From: Pseudomonadota bacterium
Lineage (GTDB): Bacteria; Pseudomonadota; Alphaproteobacteria; Sphingomonadales; Sphingomonadaceae
Assembly: GCA_021849075.1 (NCBI GenBank)
Contig: JAJZTH010000002.1
Location: 100,617 to 164,616 of the forward strand
Reading direction: 5' to 3'
DNA: 64,000 bases
Shown here: in pieces, positions 7,116-15,420 of the stretch
Numbering within the stretch: the first letter of the stretch is position 1
How the letters are laid out: the number at the start of each line of letters is the position of its first letter
Notes under the pieces: model-generated
Told to the model about the DNA's origin: nothing
The model's input: the letters and a program-made list of their open reading frames with translations, nothing else
Databases searched by the model: none
Made by a program: the position numbers and the translations under genes

Positions 7116-7544
7116 CTATCTTGCCGCCATCGCCGGCGGCACAGGCATCTCCCGCGTCGCGCCATAGGCGATGCTGAGCGCCGTTCCGGCCATCACGATC
7201 ATGATCGCCCATGTCAGCAGCGCGCCGCCCGCACGCAGCGCTGTGGGCTTGTCCGCATCCATGCCGAACGCATGGGCGATCCGCGCCGCCACATAGGCCA
7301 GCGCGCCGATCCACAGCCACAGCGATGCACCCACCGCCATCTCGACCAGCGCGAAGAGAATCAGCACGATCGGCGTATATTCGACATAATTGGCATGCGC
7401 CCGCATCCGCCGGCCCAGCAGGCCGTGCCCGGCGTCGCCATGCAATATCTTGTCCCGAATGCGGAACCGGGCGCAGCGAATCGCCAGCCAGAAGTTGAGC
7501 AGCGCACAGGCGGCGGCAAAGGTCAGCGTAATTGGCAGCAGCAT
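7116..7544 (-). CDS. MAPEG-family membrane protein
   Basis: A 142-residue integral membrane protein with four predicted helices (about 3-22, 55-75, 77-95 and 108-128). The loop after helix 1 carries RMRAHANYVEYTPIV, the RxHxNxxE(Y) signature of the MAPEG superfamily of glutathione-dependent membrane enzymes. Bacterial MAPEG members are poorly characterised; glutathione transferase or peroxidase activity is possible. The start ATG is at 7544. The 232 bases upstream carry only the divergent rpmF promoter region. Confidence 0.8.
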   Translation of the reverse strand: MLLPITLTFAAACALLNFWLAIRCARFRIRDKILHGDAGHGLLGRRMRAHANYVEYTPIVLILFALVEMAVGASLWLWIGALAYVAARIAHAFGMDADKPTALRAGGALLTWAIMIVMAGTALSIAYGATREMPVPPAMAAR

Positions 7545-7634
7545 GGGTCAAATCCCTGTTATCCGGTGCTGCGCACCGTAGAGCGCGGGGCGCAAGGGGC
7601 AAGGGGTGGGGGAAGGCCAAGGGGAAGGAAGGAC

Positions 7635-7662
7635 TTGCACCTCCGGCAAAAACCGCTATAGG
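7635..7662 (+). promoter_or_regulatory. Candidate sigma-70 promoter for rpmF-plsX-fabH
   Basis: TTGCAC (7635-7640) and TATAGG (7657-7662) are spaced by 16 bases, about 115 bases before the rpmF ATG. This is the best promoter-like match in the MAPEG-rpmF gap. Confidence 0.4.
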
Positions 7663-7776
7663 CGCAGGGCTTCGCGATCACCCGGGCCGCATGGGTCTGC
7701 GGCGCCGTTGGCGTCGGCATCCTGTTGGAACCGGCCAGTCGCACAACCTGATTGATATATGGAATAAGGTGCCGAC

Positions 7777-7956
7777 ATGGCTGTCCCCAAGCGCAAAACC
7801 TCCCCCTCCAAGCGCGGCATGCGTCGCAGCCACGACGCCCTGCGCGTGGAAGCGTTCAACGAATGCTCGAACTGCGGTGAACTGAAGCGTCCCCACAATC
7901 TGTGCGACGCCTGCGGTCACTATAACGGCCGCGAAATCGTCGCCGTCGGGGCGTAA
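7777..7956 (+). CDS. rpmF: 50S ribosomal protein L32
   Basis: A 59-residue ribosomal protein. It opens [20 protein letters not shown], the invariant L32 N terminus, and ends with a zinc-ribbon C-SNC ... C-DAC ([19 protein letters not shown]), so this is the zinc-binding form. It assembles into the large ribosomal subunit. plsX begins 35 bases downstream; rpmF-plsX-fabH is a widely conserved operon linking ribosome and lipid synthesis. Confidence 0.97.
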   Translation: MAVPKRKTSPSKRGMRRSHDALRVEAFNECSNCGELKRPHNLCDACGHYNGREIVAVGA

Positions 7957-7991
7957 GCCCTTCTCTCTACTCCGCAAAGGGGTGAATAAAA

Positions 7992-9050
7992 GTGTCTAGC
8001 CAACCGCGAATCGCAATCGACGCGATGGGCGGGGACGAAGGCGTGCGCGTGATGATGGCGGGGGCCGCTTTGGCCCGTCGCCGTCATGACGGTCTGCGCT
8101 TCACCCTGTTCGGCGACGAGGAGCGGATCAAGGCGGCGCTCGACCATCACCCCAATTTGCGGGCGGCGTCGGACATCGTCCATGCCGATACGGTCGTCGA
8201 TGGATCGGACAAGCCGAGCGTCGCGATTCGCAAGAAGACCAGCTCCATGGCCATGGCCATCGCCGCTGTGAAGGCAGGGGATGCTGGCGCGGCCGTGTCC
8301 GCCGGCAATACCGGCGCGTTGATGGCGATGGCGAAAGTCGCCCTGCGCACGATGAAGGGCGTTGATCGTCCAGCATTGGCGGCGATGCTGCCGACGCTCG
8401 GCGACAATGACGTCATCATGCTGGATCTGGGCGCCAATACCGAATGCGACGCCCGCAACCTCGTCCAGTTCGCGGTGATGGGCGCGGCTTATGCCCGCAT
8501 CGCCTGCGATCTTGATCGCCCGCGCGTGCGCTTGCTCAACATCGGCACCGAAGAGCTGAAAGGCACGGACGAGATTCGCGACGCCGCCGCCGTGTTGCGC
8601 GCCGCCGATAATCTCTCACTCCAGTTTGACGGCTTTACCGAAGGCGACAAGATTGCGCGGGGCGACACCGACGTCATCGTGTGTGACGGCTTTTCCGGCA
8701 ACGTCGCCTTGAAGACGGCCGAAGGCACCGCCCGCTTCGTGACCGATGTGCTGCGCAAGGCGTTCACCAGTTCGATCCGTTCGAAGATCGGCTTTCTCAT
8801 CTCGAAGCCGGCCATGCATCTGCTCAAGCATCATCTCGACCCCAACAACCACAATGGCGCGGTCTTCCTGGGCCTGAATGGTGTGGTGGTGAAAAGCCAT
8901 GGCAGCGCGGATGAAAAGGGCGTGGCCAATGCCGTCCATGTCGCCGCCCGCTTGCTGGAAGAAGATATTACCCGGCGCATCGCAGCCGACATCGCCGATA
9001 TTCAGTCGCTGGCCGATGTAGCGTCAAAGCTGGAGCTGTCCGCCAAGTGA
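7992..9050 (+). CDS. plsX: Phosphate acyltransferase PlsX
   Basis: A 352-residue enzyme that transfers acyl groups from acyl-ACP to phosphate, making acyl-phosphate for PlsY in phospholipid synthesis. [11 protein letters not shown] near the N terminus, [12 protein letters not shown] and [15 protein letters not shown] are family signatures, and the length is normal. The start is GTG 7992 (gtgtctagccaaccg), 35 bases after rpmF. Its TGA overlaps the GTG start of fabH (GTGA), so the two are translationally coupled. Confidence 0.96.
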   Translation: MSSQPRIAIDAMGGDEGVRVMMAGAALARRRHDGLRFTLFGDEERIKAALDHHPNLRAASDIVHADTVVDGSDKPSVAIRKKTSSMAMAIAAVKAGDAGAAVSAGNTGALMAMAKVALRTMKGVDRPALAAMLPTLGDNDVIMLDLGANTECDARNLVQFAVMGAAYARIACDLDRPRVRLLNIGTEELKGTDEIRDAAAVLRAADNLSLQFDGFTEGDKIARGDTDVIVCDGFSGNVALKTAEGTARFVTDVLRKAFTSSIRSKIGFLISKPAMHLLKHHLDPNNHNGAVFLGLNGVVVKSHGSADEKGVANAVHVAARLLEEDITRRIAADIADIQSLADVASKLELSAK

Positions 9051-10015
9051 TTCGCCGGTCCATTTTGCTCGGCACGGGTTCGGCCCTGCCCGTTCGCACC
9101 GTCAGCAATGCCGAACTGGCGCAGACGGTCGACACCAGCGACGAATGGATCGTGGAGCGCACCGGCATCCGCAACCGCCATATTGCGGGTGAGGGCGAAA
9201 CCACCGCCAGCCTCGCCGCCGATGCCGCGCGCAACGCGCTCGACGCCGCCGGCCTCGCCGCGCAGGACATCGACCTCATCATTCTGGCGACGGCGACCCC
9301 GGACCAGACTTTCCCCGCCGCTGCGACCAAGGTTCAGGCTGCGCTCGGCATCGACGATTGCGTCGCGTTTGACGTCGCCGCCGTCTGTTCGGGCTTTCTT
9401 TATGCCGTGACCGTGGCCGACAGCATGATCCGGTCGGGCGCCGCCAACCGCGCGCTGGTGATCGGGTCGGAAACCTTCAGCCGCATCCTCGACTGGGAAG
9501 ACCGCGCGACCTGCGTCCTGTTCGGCGACGGCGCCGGTGCGATCGTGCTGGGCGCGCAGGACAGCGCTGACGGCGCTCGCGGCATTCTGGCGGCCAAACT
9601 CCATGCCGATGGCCGTCACAACCAGCTTCTCTATGTCGATGGCGGCCCGTCCACGACACAGACTGTGGGCAAACTGCGCATGAAGGGGCAGGAAGTGTTC
9701 CGCCATGCCGTGTCCAACCTGGCGTCGGTGCTGCGTGAAGTGCTGGACCTGGCGGATCTGACCCCGGCGGATATCGACTGGCTGGTCCCGCATCAGGCCA
9801 ATGCCCGCATCCTGGACGCCACCGCGCGCAAGCTGAAGCTTGACCCTGATCGCGTGGTCGTGACCGTCGACCAGCATGCCAACACGTCTGCGGCGTCGGT
9901 GCCGCTCGCGCTCGACCTCGCCGTGCGCGACGGGCGCATCAAGGCAGGCGATCTGGTCGTGCTGGAAGCGATGGGCGGTGGCTTCACCTGGGGCGCCTGC
10001 GTCCTGCGGGTTTGA
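9047..10015 (+). CDS. fabH: 3-oxoacyl-ACP synthase III
   Basis: KAS III starts fatty acid synthesis by condensing acetyl-CoA with malonyl-ACP. The 322-residue protein has the catalytic triad Cys114 ([11 protein letters not shown]), His249 ([10 protein letters not shown]) and Asn279 ([11 protein letters not shown]), plus the C-terminal GGGFTWG. The GTG start at 9047 overlaps the plsX stop. The gene lies in the lipid block rpmF-plsX-fabH and is followed by ihfA after 92 bases that include a short GCGCTT/AAGCGC hairpin. Confidence 0.96.
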   Translation: MIRRSILLGTGSALPVRTVSNAELAQTVDTSDEWIVERTGIRNRHIAGEGETTASLAADAARNALDAAGLAAQDIDLIILATATPDQTFPAAATKVQAALGIDDCVAFDVAAVCSGFLYAVTVADSMIRSGAANRALVIGSETFSRILDWEDRATCVLFGDGAGAIVLGAQDSADGARGILAAKLHADGRHNQLLYVDGGPSTTQTVGKLRMKGQEVFRHAVSNLASVLREVLDLADLTPADIDWLVPHQANARILDATARKLKLDPDRVVVTVDQHANTSAASVPLALDLAVRDGRIKAGDLVVLEAMGGGFTWGACVLRV

Positions 10016-10107
10016 TCTATAGCGCTTGCCAAAGCGCCGCGAATCAATCACATTTCGTTCAGATCATCCGGGGAGATGGTCGCTGGGCGATGAAATGGGG
10101 ATGATCG

Positions 10108-10404
10108 ATGAGCGGCAATGGAACCCTGACACGCGCGGACCTGGCCGAAAGTGTCAACCGGCATGTCGGTCTGTCGCGGGCGGAAGCGGCGGCGCTGGTC
10201 GAATCCATCCTTGAACATATGTCCTGCGCGCTGGAGCGCGGCGAAAATGTGAAGATTTCCAGCTTCGGCACCTTCGTTCTGCGTGACAAGACCGAACGGA
10301 TGGGCCGCAACCCCAAGACCGGCGTCGAAGTGCCGATCGAACCGCGCCGGGTGCTCACCTTCCGCGCCAGCCAGACGATGCGGGACCGCGTCGCGTCAAT
10401 TTGA
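10108..10404 (+). CDS. ihfA: Integration host factor alpha subunit
   Basis: A 98-residue HU/IHF-family DNA-bending protein. The N-terminal helices ([20 protein letters not shown]) form the dimer body, and the beta-arm segment with MGRNPKTG and the proline of VEVPIEPRR intercalates in the minor groove. The order plsX-fabH-ihfA-merR, usual in alphaproteobacteria, supports the alpha rather than beta subunit or HU. GGGGATG lies before the ATG. Confidence 0.92.
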   Translation: MSGNGTLTRADLAESVNRHVGLSRAEAAALVESILEHMSCALERGENVKISSFGTFVLRDKTERMGRNPKTGVEVPIEPRRVLTFRASQTMRDRVASI

Positions 10405-10484
10405 GACGATTGGCCGCTTTTCCAATATTACCATTGCTTTACCATAGTTGACGTTGCCCCGGCTCCGGGTGCAACATCGCTGTC

Positions 10485-10838
10485 ATGGAAAAGGTAGAGG
10501 GTGCATTTCTGACCATCAGCGAGCTGGCCGGCGAGCTTGGTCTTCCCCAGCATATTTTGCGCTATTGGGAAACGCGCTTTCCCAAATTGCGGCCGCTTCA
10601 GCGATCGGGCAACCGGCGCTATTATCGCCCCGCCGATGTCGCGCTGGCGCGGCGCATCAACCAGCTGCTCAATGTCGAGGGCTTCACTGTCAAGGGCGCG
10701 CAAAAGGCGCTGGAGGAGCCGAATGGCGCCCCCGTCGTCGCGCCCCCCAAGCCGGCCGAACCCTGCATGGACGATGCGGCGCTGATCGAACGGCTGCAGG
10801 AAATCCGCACCACCCTGGCCGCCGCGATCGGCGACTAG
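10485..10838 (+). CDS. MerR-family transcriptional regulator downstream of ihfA
   Basis: A 117-residue regulator with an N-terminal MerR winged helix: FLTISELAGELGLPQHILRY, WETRFPKLRPLQRSGNRRYY, then RPADVALARRINQLLNVEG. The C-terminal effector part is very short (about 35 residues, ending LQEIRTTLAAAIGD), so it lacks a metal- or drug-binding domain. Proteins of this type sit after ihfA in many alphaproteobacteria; their targets are not established. The dispersed inverted repeat at 10863 follows. Confidence 0.85.
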   Translation: MEKVEGAFLTISELAGELGLPQHILRYWETRFPKLRPLQRSGNRRYYRPADVALARRINQLLNVEGFTVKGAQKALEEPNGAPVVAPPKPAEPCMDDAALIERLQEIRTTLAAAIGD

Positions 10839-10862
10839 TTAAAATCGAGATCACTTCTGTAT

Positions 10863-10939
10863 CCGTTCGCCCTGAGCTTGTCGAAGGGCTGTACTTTTTG
10901 AAGAACAAGGCTGGGCTTCGACAGGCTCAGCCCGAACGG
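10863..10939. repeat. Dispersed inverted repeat, CCGTTCGCCCTGAGC family, copy 1
   Basis: CCGTTCGCCCTGAGCTTGTC onward (10863-10886) pairs with 10916-10939 (CTTCGACAGGCTCAGCCCG onward), with a 29-nt AT-richer centre. A second copy is at 53522-53625. Repeats of this sequence are common between genes in sphingomonads and other Proteobacteria. Confidence 0.8.
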
Positions 10940-10995
10940 AGGTTGAGTGATCCAGATTTCACGCGCAATTCTCTGACTGCTGCTTTACGTCCGGG

Positions 10996-11514
10996 TCAGA
11001 GCGTCCGGGCGTAGATCAGGTCGCGAAACGGTACATCGCCGACCATGAAGGTCATTTCGCCAATCTGCGCAAAGCCATGCCGTGCATAGAAACGCCGCGC
11101 CCGGTCATTTTGCGGATATACCGCCAGCAGCAGCCGGCGCGCCCCGCGCCGCTGCGCCTCCTCCAGCACCAGCGCCATCAGCGCGTCGCCATTGCCCCCG
11201 CCCTGCCAGCCATGGAGCAGGTAGATGCGCTTCAGCTCGATATCCTGCGCGTCCGTCGCCACCGGCAAGGCGGGCGGGGTGATCAGCGCATAGCCCACCG
11301 GCGCGCCCAGCGGCGTTTCCCCGATCAGCGCGGTCTGCGCCGGATCGGCCAGCGCTGCCTGATAATAAGCAAGGCCATGGGCGCGCTCGATATGATCCAG
11401 CAATGCGCCGCCCGGATGATCATGGGCAAAGCTGGTGAGGAAAGTCGCGCCGCCCAGAGCCGACAGGGCGGCGGCATCGCGCATCTGCGCGCGGCGCCAG
11501 TGGATCGGCGTCAC
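10996..11514 (-). CDS. GNAT-family N-acetyltransferase
   Basis: A 172-residue single-domain GNAT protein. The acetyl-CoA pyrophosphate-binding loop is IYLLHGWQGGGNGDALM in the middle of the protein, and the C-terminal NDRARRFYARHGFAQIGEM is the typical final helix and strand. The acceptor substrate cannot be told from sequence. The gene is on the minus strand 13 bases downstream of the SixA-like gene and is probably transcribed with it and the helicase gene. Confidence 0.8.
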   Translation of the reverse strand: MTPIHWRRAQMRDAAALSALGGATFLTSFAHDHPGGALLDHIERAHGLAYYQAALADPAQTALIGETPLGAPVGYALITPPALPVATDAQDIELKRIYLLHGWQGGGNGDALMALVLEEAQRRGARRLLLAVYPQNDRARRFYARHGFAQIGEMTFMVGDVPFRDLIYARTL

Positions 11515-11527
11515 GCCCCCCCGCGCC

Positions 11528-12070
11528 TCAGCGCGTGCCCGGCCCGAGCGCAGGGTCCAGATCGCGCGGCCGGGTGAAGCTGACCAATGTGGCTTTATTC
11601 TCGCCCGCCTGCGCCCAATGATCGATCGCCAGATCCATCACCGCGATGCTGGCGGTGGGGAATTTGACCTCCACATCCTCGCGCAGCGGGCTGGCCCCAT
11701 CATCGGGCACCAGATCCAGAATCAGTTCTTCAAACCCCGGATTATGCCCGGCCATCAGCACATGGTCGGCGCTGTCGGGAAAATCGCGCACCACATCGAA
11801 CAAAGTGGGCGAGGAGGCCAGATAGATGCGCCGGTCCCAGCGCGCGTCCAGCGTTTCGCCATAGCCTTCGAAAAACGTCTCCAGCGTCTGCACCACGCGC
11901 ACCGCGGGGGATGCGACCAGCAGGTCGAACTGCATCTTCCGCTTGGCGGCAAATTGCCCCATCAGCAGCGCAGCCTTTTCGCCGCGCCGATTGAGGGGCC
12001 GATCGAAATCGCGCGCCACCGGATCGTCCCAGTCCGATTTGGCGTGGCGCAACAGGGTCAGGCGCTTCAT
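11528..12070 (-). CDS. SixA-like histidine phosphatase family protein
   Basis: A 180-residue histidine phosphatase-superfamily protein. The catalytic RHG-type motif is LLRHAKSDWDD (His9), the second part of the site is ASPAVRVVQT, and the proton donor region is HVLMAGHNPGFEEL. Members of this short branch dephosphorylate phosphohistidine on proteins (SixA) or small molecules; the target here is unknown. Its ATG overlaps the helicase stop (ATGA at 12067-12070). Confidence 0.83.
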   Translation of the reverse strand: MKRLTLLRHAKSDWDDPVARDFDRPLNRRGEKAALLMGQFAAKRKMQFDLLVASPAVRVVQTLETFFEGYGETLDARWDRRIYLASSPTLFDVVRDFPDSADHVLMAGHNPGFEELILDLVPDDGASPLREDVEVKFPTASIAVMDLAIDHWAQAGENKATLVSFTRPRDLDPALGPGTR

Positions 12071-14820
12071 TCTCTCTCCTGTTGGGGCGGGCCGGATTCT
12101 GACCCCTGATGCCCCAAAGCGGCTTCGAGGCCAAGGGGCTGTTCGCGCGCTTGCACGCTCACGGCGATGATCGCTTCGTCCAGAGTCAGCCGGCGGATCG
12201 GCGTTCCGGGCGGAAAAGCGCTCAGCAACCGGCTGGGCATGGCGGCGGACAGGATGACGAAACTGCCCCTGTCCTGCGCCCGGCGGATCAGCCGGCCGAA
12301 CGCCTGCGCCAGCCGCGCGCGGATCAGCCGGTCGTCATAGGCGCTGCCGCCGCCCGCCAGCCGCCGCGCGGCATGCAGCACCGTCGGCTTGGACCATGGC
12401 ACGCCCTCCATCACCACGAGCCGCAACGAATGGCCCGGCACATCGACACCGTCGCGCAACGCATCGGTGCCCAGCAGCGACGAGCGGGGATCGTCCCGGA
12501 AAATATCGACCAAAGTGCCCGTATCCATCGGATCGACATGCTGCGCGTACAGCGGCAGGCCGCCGCGCGCCAGCCGGTCGGCGATGCGGGCATGCACCCC
12601 GCGCAGCCGCCGGATTGCGGTGAACAGGCCCAGCGTGCCGCCCCCCGCCGCCTCGATCAGCCGGGCATAGGCGCCCGACATGGCGGCAATGTCGCCCTTC
12701 TTGATGTCGGTGACGATCAGCACTTCGGCCCGGCCCGGATAGTCGAACGGGCTGGCCGCCTCGAACCGTTCCGCGCCATGGGGCAGGTGGATCGCGCCGC
12801 TGCGCGCTTCGGCATTATTCCATTCGCCCCCGCCCTTCAGCGTCGCGGACGTCAGCAGCACGCCCTGCGCAGGCTTCAGCACTGTTTCGGCGAGCGGCCT
12901 TGTGGGGTCCAGCCAGTGGCGATGGATGCCGATATCATATTCGCGTCCCTCCACCCGGTCGACCGTCATCCAGTCGACATAGTCGGGGTCCGCCGGCCCG
13001 CCGATTCGCGCCAGCAGCGCCAGCCAGGCGGCAATCAGGTCGCGCCGCCAGCCCAGCGACGCCACCGCCCCCTCGATCCGCGCCCGCGCCGCGCCGTCCA
13101 GCCAGTCGGGCGCATCTTCGATCACCGCTTCCAGCCGCCGCGCCAGCCGCACCAGCGGCTTGATCAGCGCATCCAGCGCCAGTGCCGCCTCCTGCGCGGC
13201 CTCCACCAGCGGGCCGTCCGGTTCGGCCAGTTCGGTTTCCAGCCCATAGCCGGCATCCGCCTCGCCCGCCGCTTCGGCGCGGGTATAGACGGTGCCGCGC
13301 ACCGCCGCGAGCAGCGCTTCCAGCGGCCCGAACGGCTCGCCCGCTACCACGCGCTTGAGCCAGTCATCGGCCGGCAACGCCTGCGCCGCGTCCACCGCCG
13401 CGCGGATCGCCTGTCCGCCTTCCTCATCATAGCTCGCCATGTCGGACAGGCGCGCCGCCAGGCCACGTCGCCGCCCGCGCGATCCGCCCTCCGGCCCCAT
13501 GATCCAGCGGCGCAGCTCGATCGCCTCCTGCCCCGACAGGGCGACGGAGAAAGTCGAATCGGCGGCATCGAACAGATGATGGCCTTCGTCAAAGACGATG
13601 CGCTGCGGCCGCTGCCCCGTCTCGCGCCCGCGCGCCGCGTTGATCATCACCAGCGCATGGTTGGCGATCACGATGTCCGCGTCGGCGCTGGCCCGCGCCG
13701 ACCGCTCAATGAAGCATTTGCGATAATGCGGGCAGCCGGCATAAATGCATTCGCCCCGCCGGTCGGTCAGCGCGGTGGAGCCATTGCGCCGGAACAAAGT
13801 CGGCAACCATCCGGGCAGGTCGCCGCCCACCATGTCGCCATCCTTGGTGAAGGCCGCCCAGCGCGCGACCAGCTGCGCCAATATGGCGGCGCGTCCGGCA
13901 AAGCCGCCCTGCAACGCATCCTCCAGATTGAGCAGGCACAGATAATTTTCCCGCCCCTTGCGCACCACCACCCGCTGCGCCGCAACGCGCGGGTCGGGAA
14001 ACAGGCGTAAAGTTTCCCGGTCCAGCTGCCGTTGCAGCGCCTTGGTATAGGTGGACACCCACACCGTCCCTTGCGCTTCCGCTGCCCAGAGCGAGGCGGG
14101 GGCCAGATAGCCCAGCGTCTTGCCGATCCCAGTGCCCGCTTCGGCCAGCAGCATATTGGGCTGGTCGCGATGCTTGCGCGGGGTGAAGGCGATGCGGGCG
14201 GCGGCGGCATAGGCGCGCTGGCCGGGGCGTGGCTCCGCGCCGGTGCCGGTCAGCGCGTCGAGCCGGGCCAGCACCTGATCTTCAGACAGGCTGATGGTGC
14301 GCGGGGCGGGGCGGGGTTGCGCCTCCTCCCATTCGGGCAGCTTGGAAAAGAGCCAGCGTTCCGCCTCGCGCGGGCGGGGGATGCGTGGCGCCACCAATGG
14401 CGACCAGGGCCAGCGCATCCGGTGCAGCGATTGCGCCGCCGTCCAGCCGCCCTCGCGCTCGGGCCAGTCGGGCGAACTCAGGCGGTCGAGCAGTATCGCG
14501 GCGGCCCGCTGCAACAGGGCGGGAATGTCGCCTTCATTGGTCGGCGCGGGCAGGTCCAGCGCGTCCGCCAGCCCCTTGGGCGTAGGCACCAGAAAACGGG
14601 CGGGATGCAGGAAGGCCCACAGCTCCAGCAGGTCCAGACCATTAAGTTCAGGATAGCCCAGCCGTTGCCCGGTCAGCGGCGCATTCAGCAGCAGCACCGG
14701 CGTTTCGGCGGCGCGGGCAATCGCCTGTCCCTTGGCCAGCGCCTGGGTGCGGCCGTCTTCGCACAGCCATATGCCGCCATGGCTGGCGTGGAGCGCTGGC
14801 AATGTCGCTGGATCAATCAC
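12067..14820 (-). CDS. DinG-type ATP-dependent DNA helicase
   Basis: A 917-residue XPD/DinG-like superfamily 2 helicase. Residues about 225-240 hold the Walker A motif AEAGTGIGKT; IVFDEGHHLFDAAD is the DEAH-type Walker B. Cysteines in ENYLCLLNLE and GECIYAGCPHYRKCF match the four-Cys iron-sulfur site of DinG, and the C-terminal part carries LLGTDALRDGVDVPG and RRLAGGG. Family members unwind DNA 5' to 3', including R-loops and repair intermediates. The first about 170 residues lack helicase motifs and look like a degenerate exonuclease-type region (LDLLELWAFLHPARF), as in DnaQ-DinG fusions; that reading is inference. Confidence 0.88.
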   Translation of the reverse strand: MIDPATLPALHASHGGIWLCEDGRTQALAKGQAIARAAETPVLLLNAPLTGQRLGYPELNGLDLLELWAFLHPARFLVPTPKGLADALDLPAPTNEGDIPALLQRAAAILLDRLSSPDWPEREGGWTAAQSLHRMRWPWSPLVAPRIPRPREAERWLFSKLPEWEEAQPRPAPRTISLSEDQVLARLDALTGTGAEPRPGQRAYAAAARIAFTPRKHRDQPNMLLAEAGTGIGKTLGYLAPASLWAAEAQGTVWVSTYTKALQRQLDRETLRLFPDPRVAAQRVVVRKGRENYLCLLNLEDALQGGFAGRAAILAQLVARWAAFTKDGDMVGGDLPGWLPTLFRRNGSTALTDRRGECIYAGCPHYRKCFIERSARASADADIVIANHALVMINAARGRETGQRPQRIVFDEGHHLFDAADSTFSVALSGQEAIELRRWIMGPEGGSRGRRRGLAARLSDMASYDEEGGQAIRAAVDAAQALPADDWLKRVVAGEPFGPLEALLAAVRGTVYTRAEAAGEADAGYGLETELAEPDGPLVEAAQEAALALDALIKPLVRLARRLEAVIEDAPDWLDGAARARIEGAVASLGWRRDLIAAWLALLARIGGPADPDYVDWMTVDRVEGREYDIGIHRHWLDPTRPLAETVLKPAQGVLLTSATLKGGGEWNNAEARSGAIHLPHGAERFEAASPFDYPGRAEVLIVTDIKKGDIAAMSGAYARLIEAAGGGTLGLFTAIRRLRGVHARIADRLARGGLPLYAQHVDPMDTGTLVDIFRDDPRSSLLGTDALRDGVDVPGHSLRLVVMEGVPWSKPTVLHAARRLAGGGSAYDDRLIRARLAQAFGRLIRRAQDRGSFVILSAAMPSRLLSAFPPGTPIRRLTLDEAIIAVSVQAREQPLGLEAALGHQGSESGPPQQERE

Positions 14821-14888
14821 CTGCCCGGTCTAGGCGAACAGGAACAAAAGGGAAACCTGTTTCAGAGGGTGTTTTGGCTGGTGCGGCT

Positions 14889-14918
14889 CCTGAAATGCGC
14901 TCTTCCGCGTATTTCAGG
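14889..14918. repeat. GCGC palindrome family, copy 3 (terminator)
   Basis: CCTGAAATGCGC (14889-14900) pairs with GCGTATTTCAGG (14907-14918) around TCTTCC, with one G-T pair. It lies 13 bases downstream of the minus-strand PilZ gene and before the helicase start. Confidence 0.65.
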
Positions 14919-14930
14919 TAAAGACTCTCT

Positions 14931-15290
14931 TCAGACCGCCCGGCGGCCAAAACCGCCAGCCATCCCCTGCGCGGTAAAGCGCGGCTGGAACGGCACCGGC
15001 GAACGCCTGCCACCACGCGCCAGTTCCAGTTTGTCGAACAGCGGGCCATCGGCCAGCTCATAGGGAAAGCGGATGCCCATCCGGTCTTCTTCGGACCAGC
15101 GCACCGTGCCGAACACGACATGGCCGTCCAGATCGAGCTGGCATTGCGATCGGGGCGGCAGGGTGCAGCCGACCACTTGTGCGCCGCCTTCGCTCAGGTC
15201 GACGATGGTGCCTTCCAGGCTGTCGAGCACGGTCGTAACGACAATCGGGATGTCCACGACAATGCGTTCGCGGCTGCGCTTGATCTGCAT
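14931..15290 (-). CDS. PilZ-domain protein
   Basis: A 119-residue PilZ protein, likely a cyclic di-GMP receptor. The N-terminal KRSRERIVVDIPI gives the arginine-rich RxxxR motif, and IVDLSEGGAQV gives the D-x-S-x-x-G motif; both contact the ligand. The ATG at 15290 has GGAGGCG just upstream on the minus strand and is preferred over a TTG seven codons earlier. It is divergent from lysS. A second PilZ protein is at 43061 and a diguanylate cyclase at 33931. Confidence 0.82.
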   Translation of the reverse strand: MQIKRSRERIVVDIPIVVTTVLDSLEGTIVDLSEGGAQVVGCTLPPRSQCQLDLDGHVVFGTVRWSEEDRMGIRFPYELADGPLFDKLELARGGRRSPVPFQPRFTAQGMAGGFGRRAV

Positions 15291-15420
15291 TTCGCCTCCA
15301 TTCTTTCTCAATCTACGATACGCAAGGTAAACGAATCTTTAATTTGAGAACGATTCTTAACCGGATTTTGCCGCAAAAGCCCGTTTTCTTTCCCGCCGTC
15401 CGGGGGTAGGGGCTTGGGCC

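Noticed and set aside
5735-7165. A 476-codon open frame on the minus strand covering the Rrf2 and metallo-hydrolase genes
   Set aside because: Both plus-strand genes have full motifs. The long frame has shadow composition.
12109-14010. A 633-codon open frame on the plus strand opposite the DinG-like helicase
   Set aside because: An antisense shadow of a gene with intact helicase motifs. It is Arg/Gln/Pro/His-rich with no recognisable fold.
15312-15420. Two GANTC methylation sites and a TTAA-N14-TTAA sequence between PilZ and lysS
   Set aside because: GANTC occurs often by chance and the TTAA spacing is not the 7 bases of a CtrA box, so a cell-cycle promoter is not supported.
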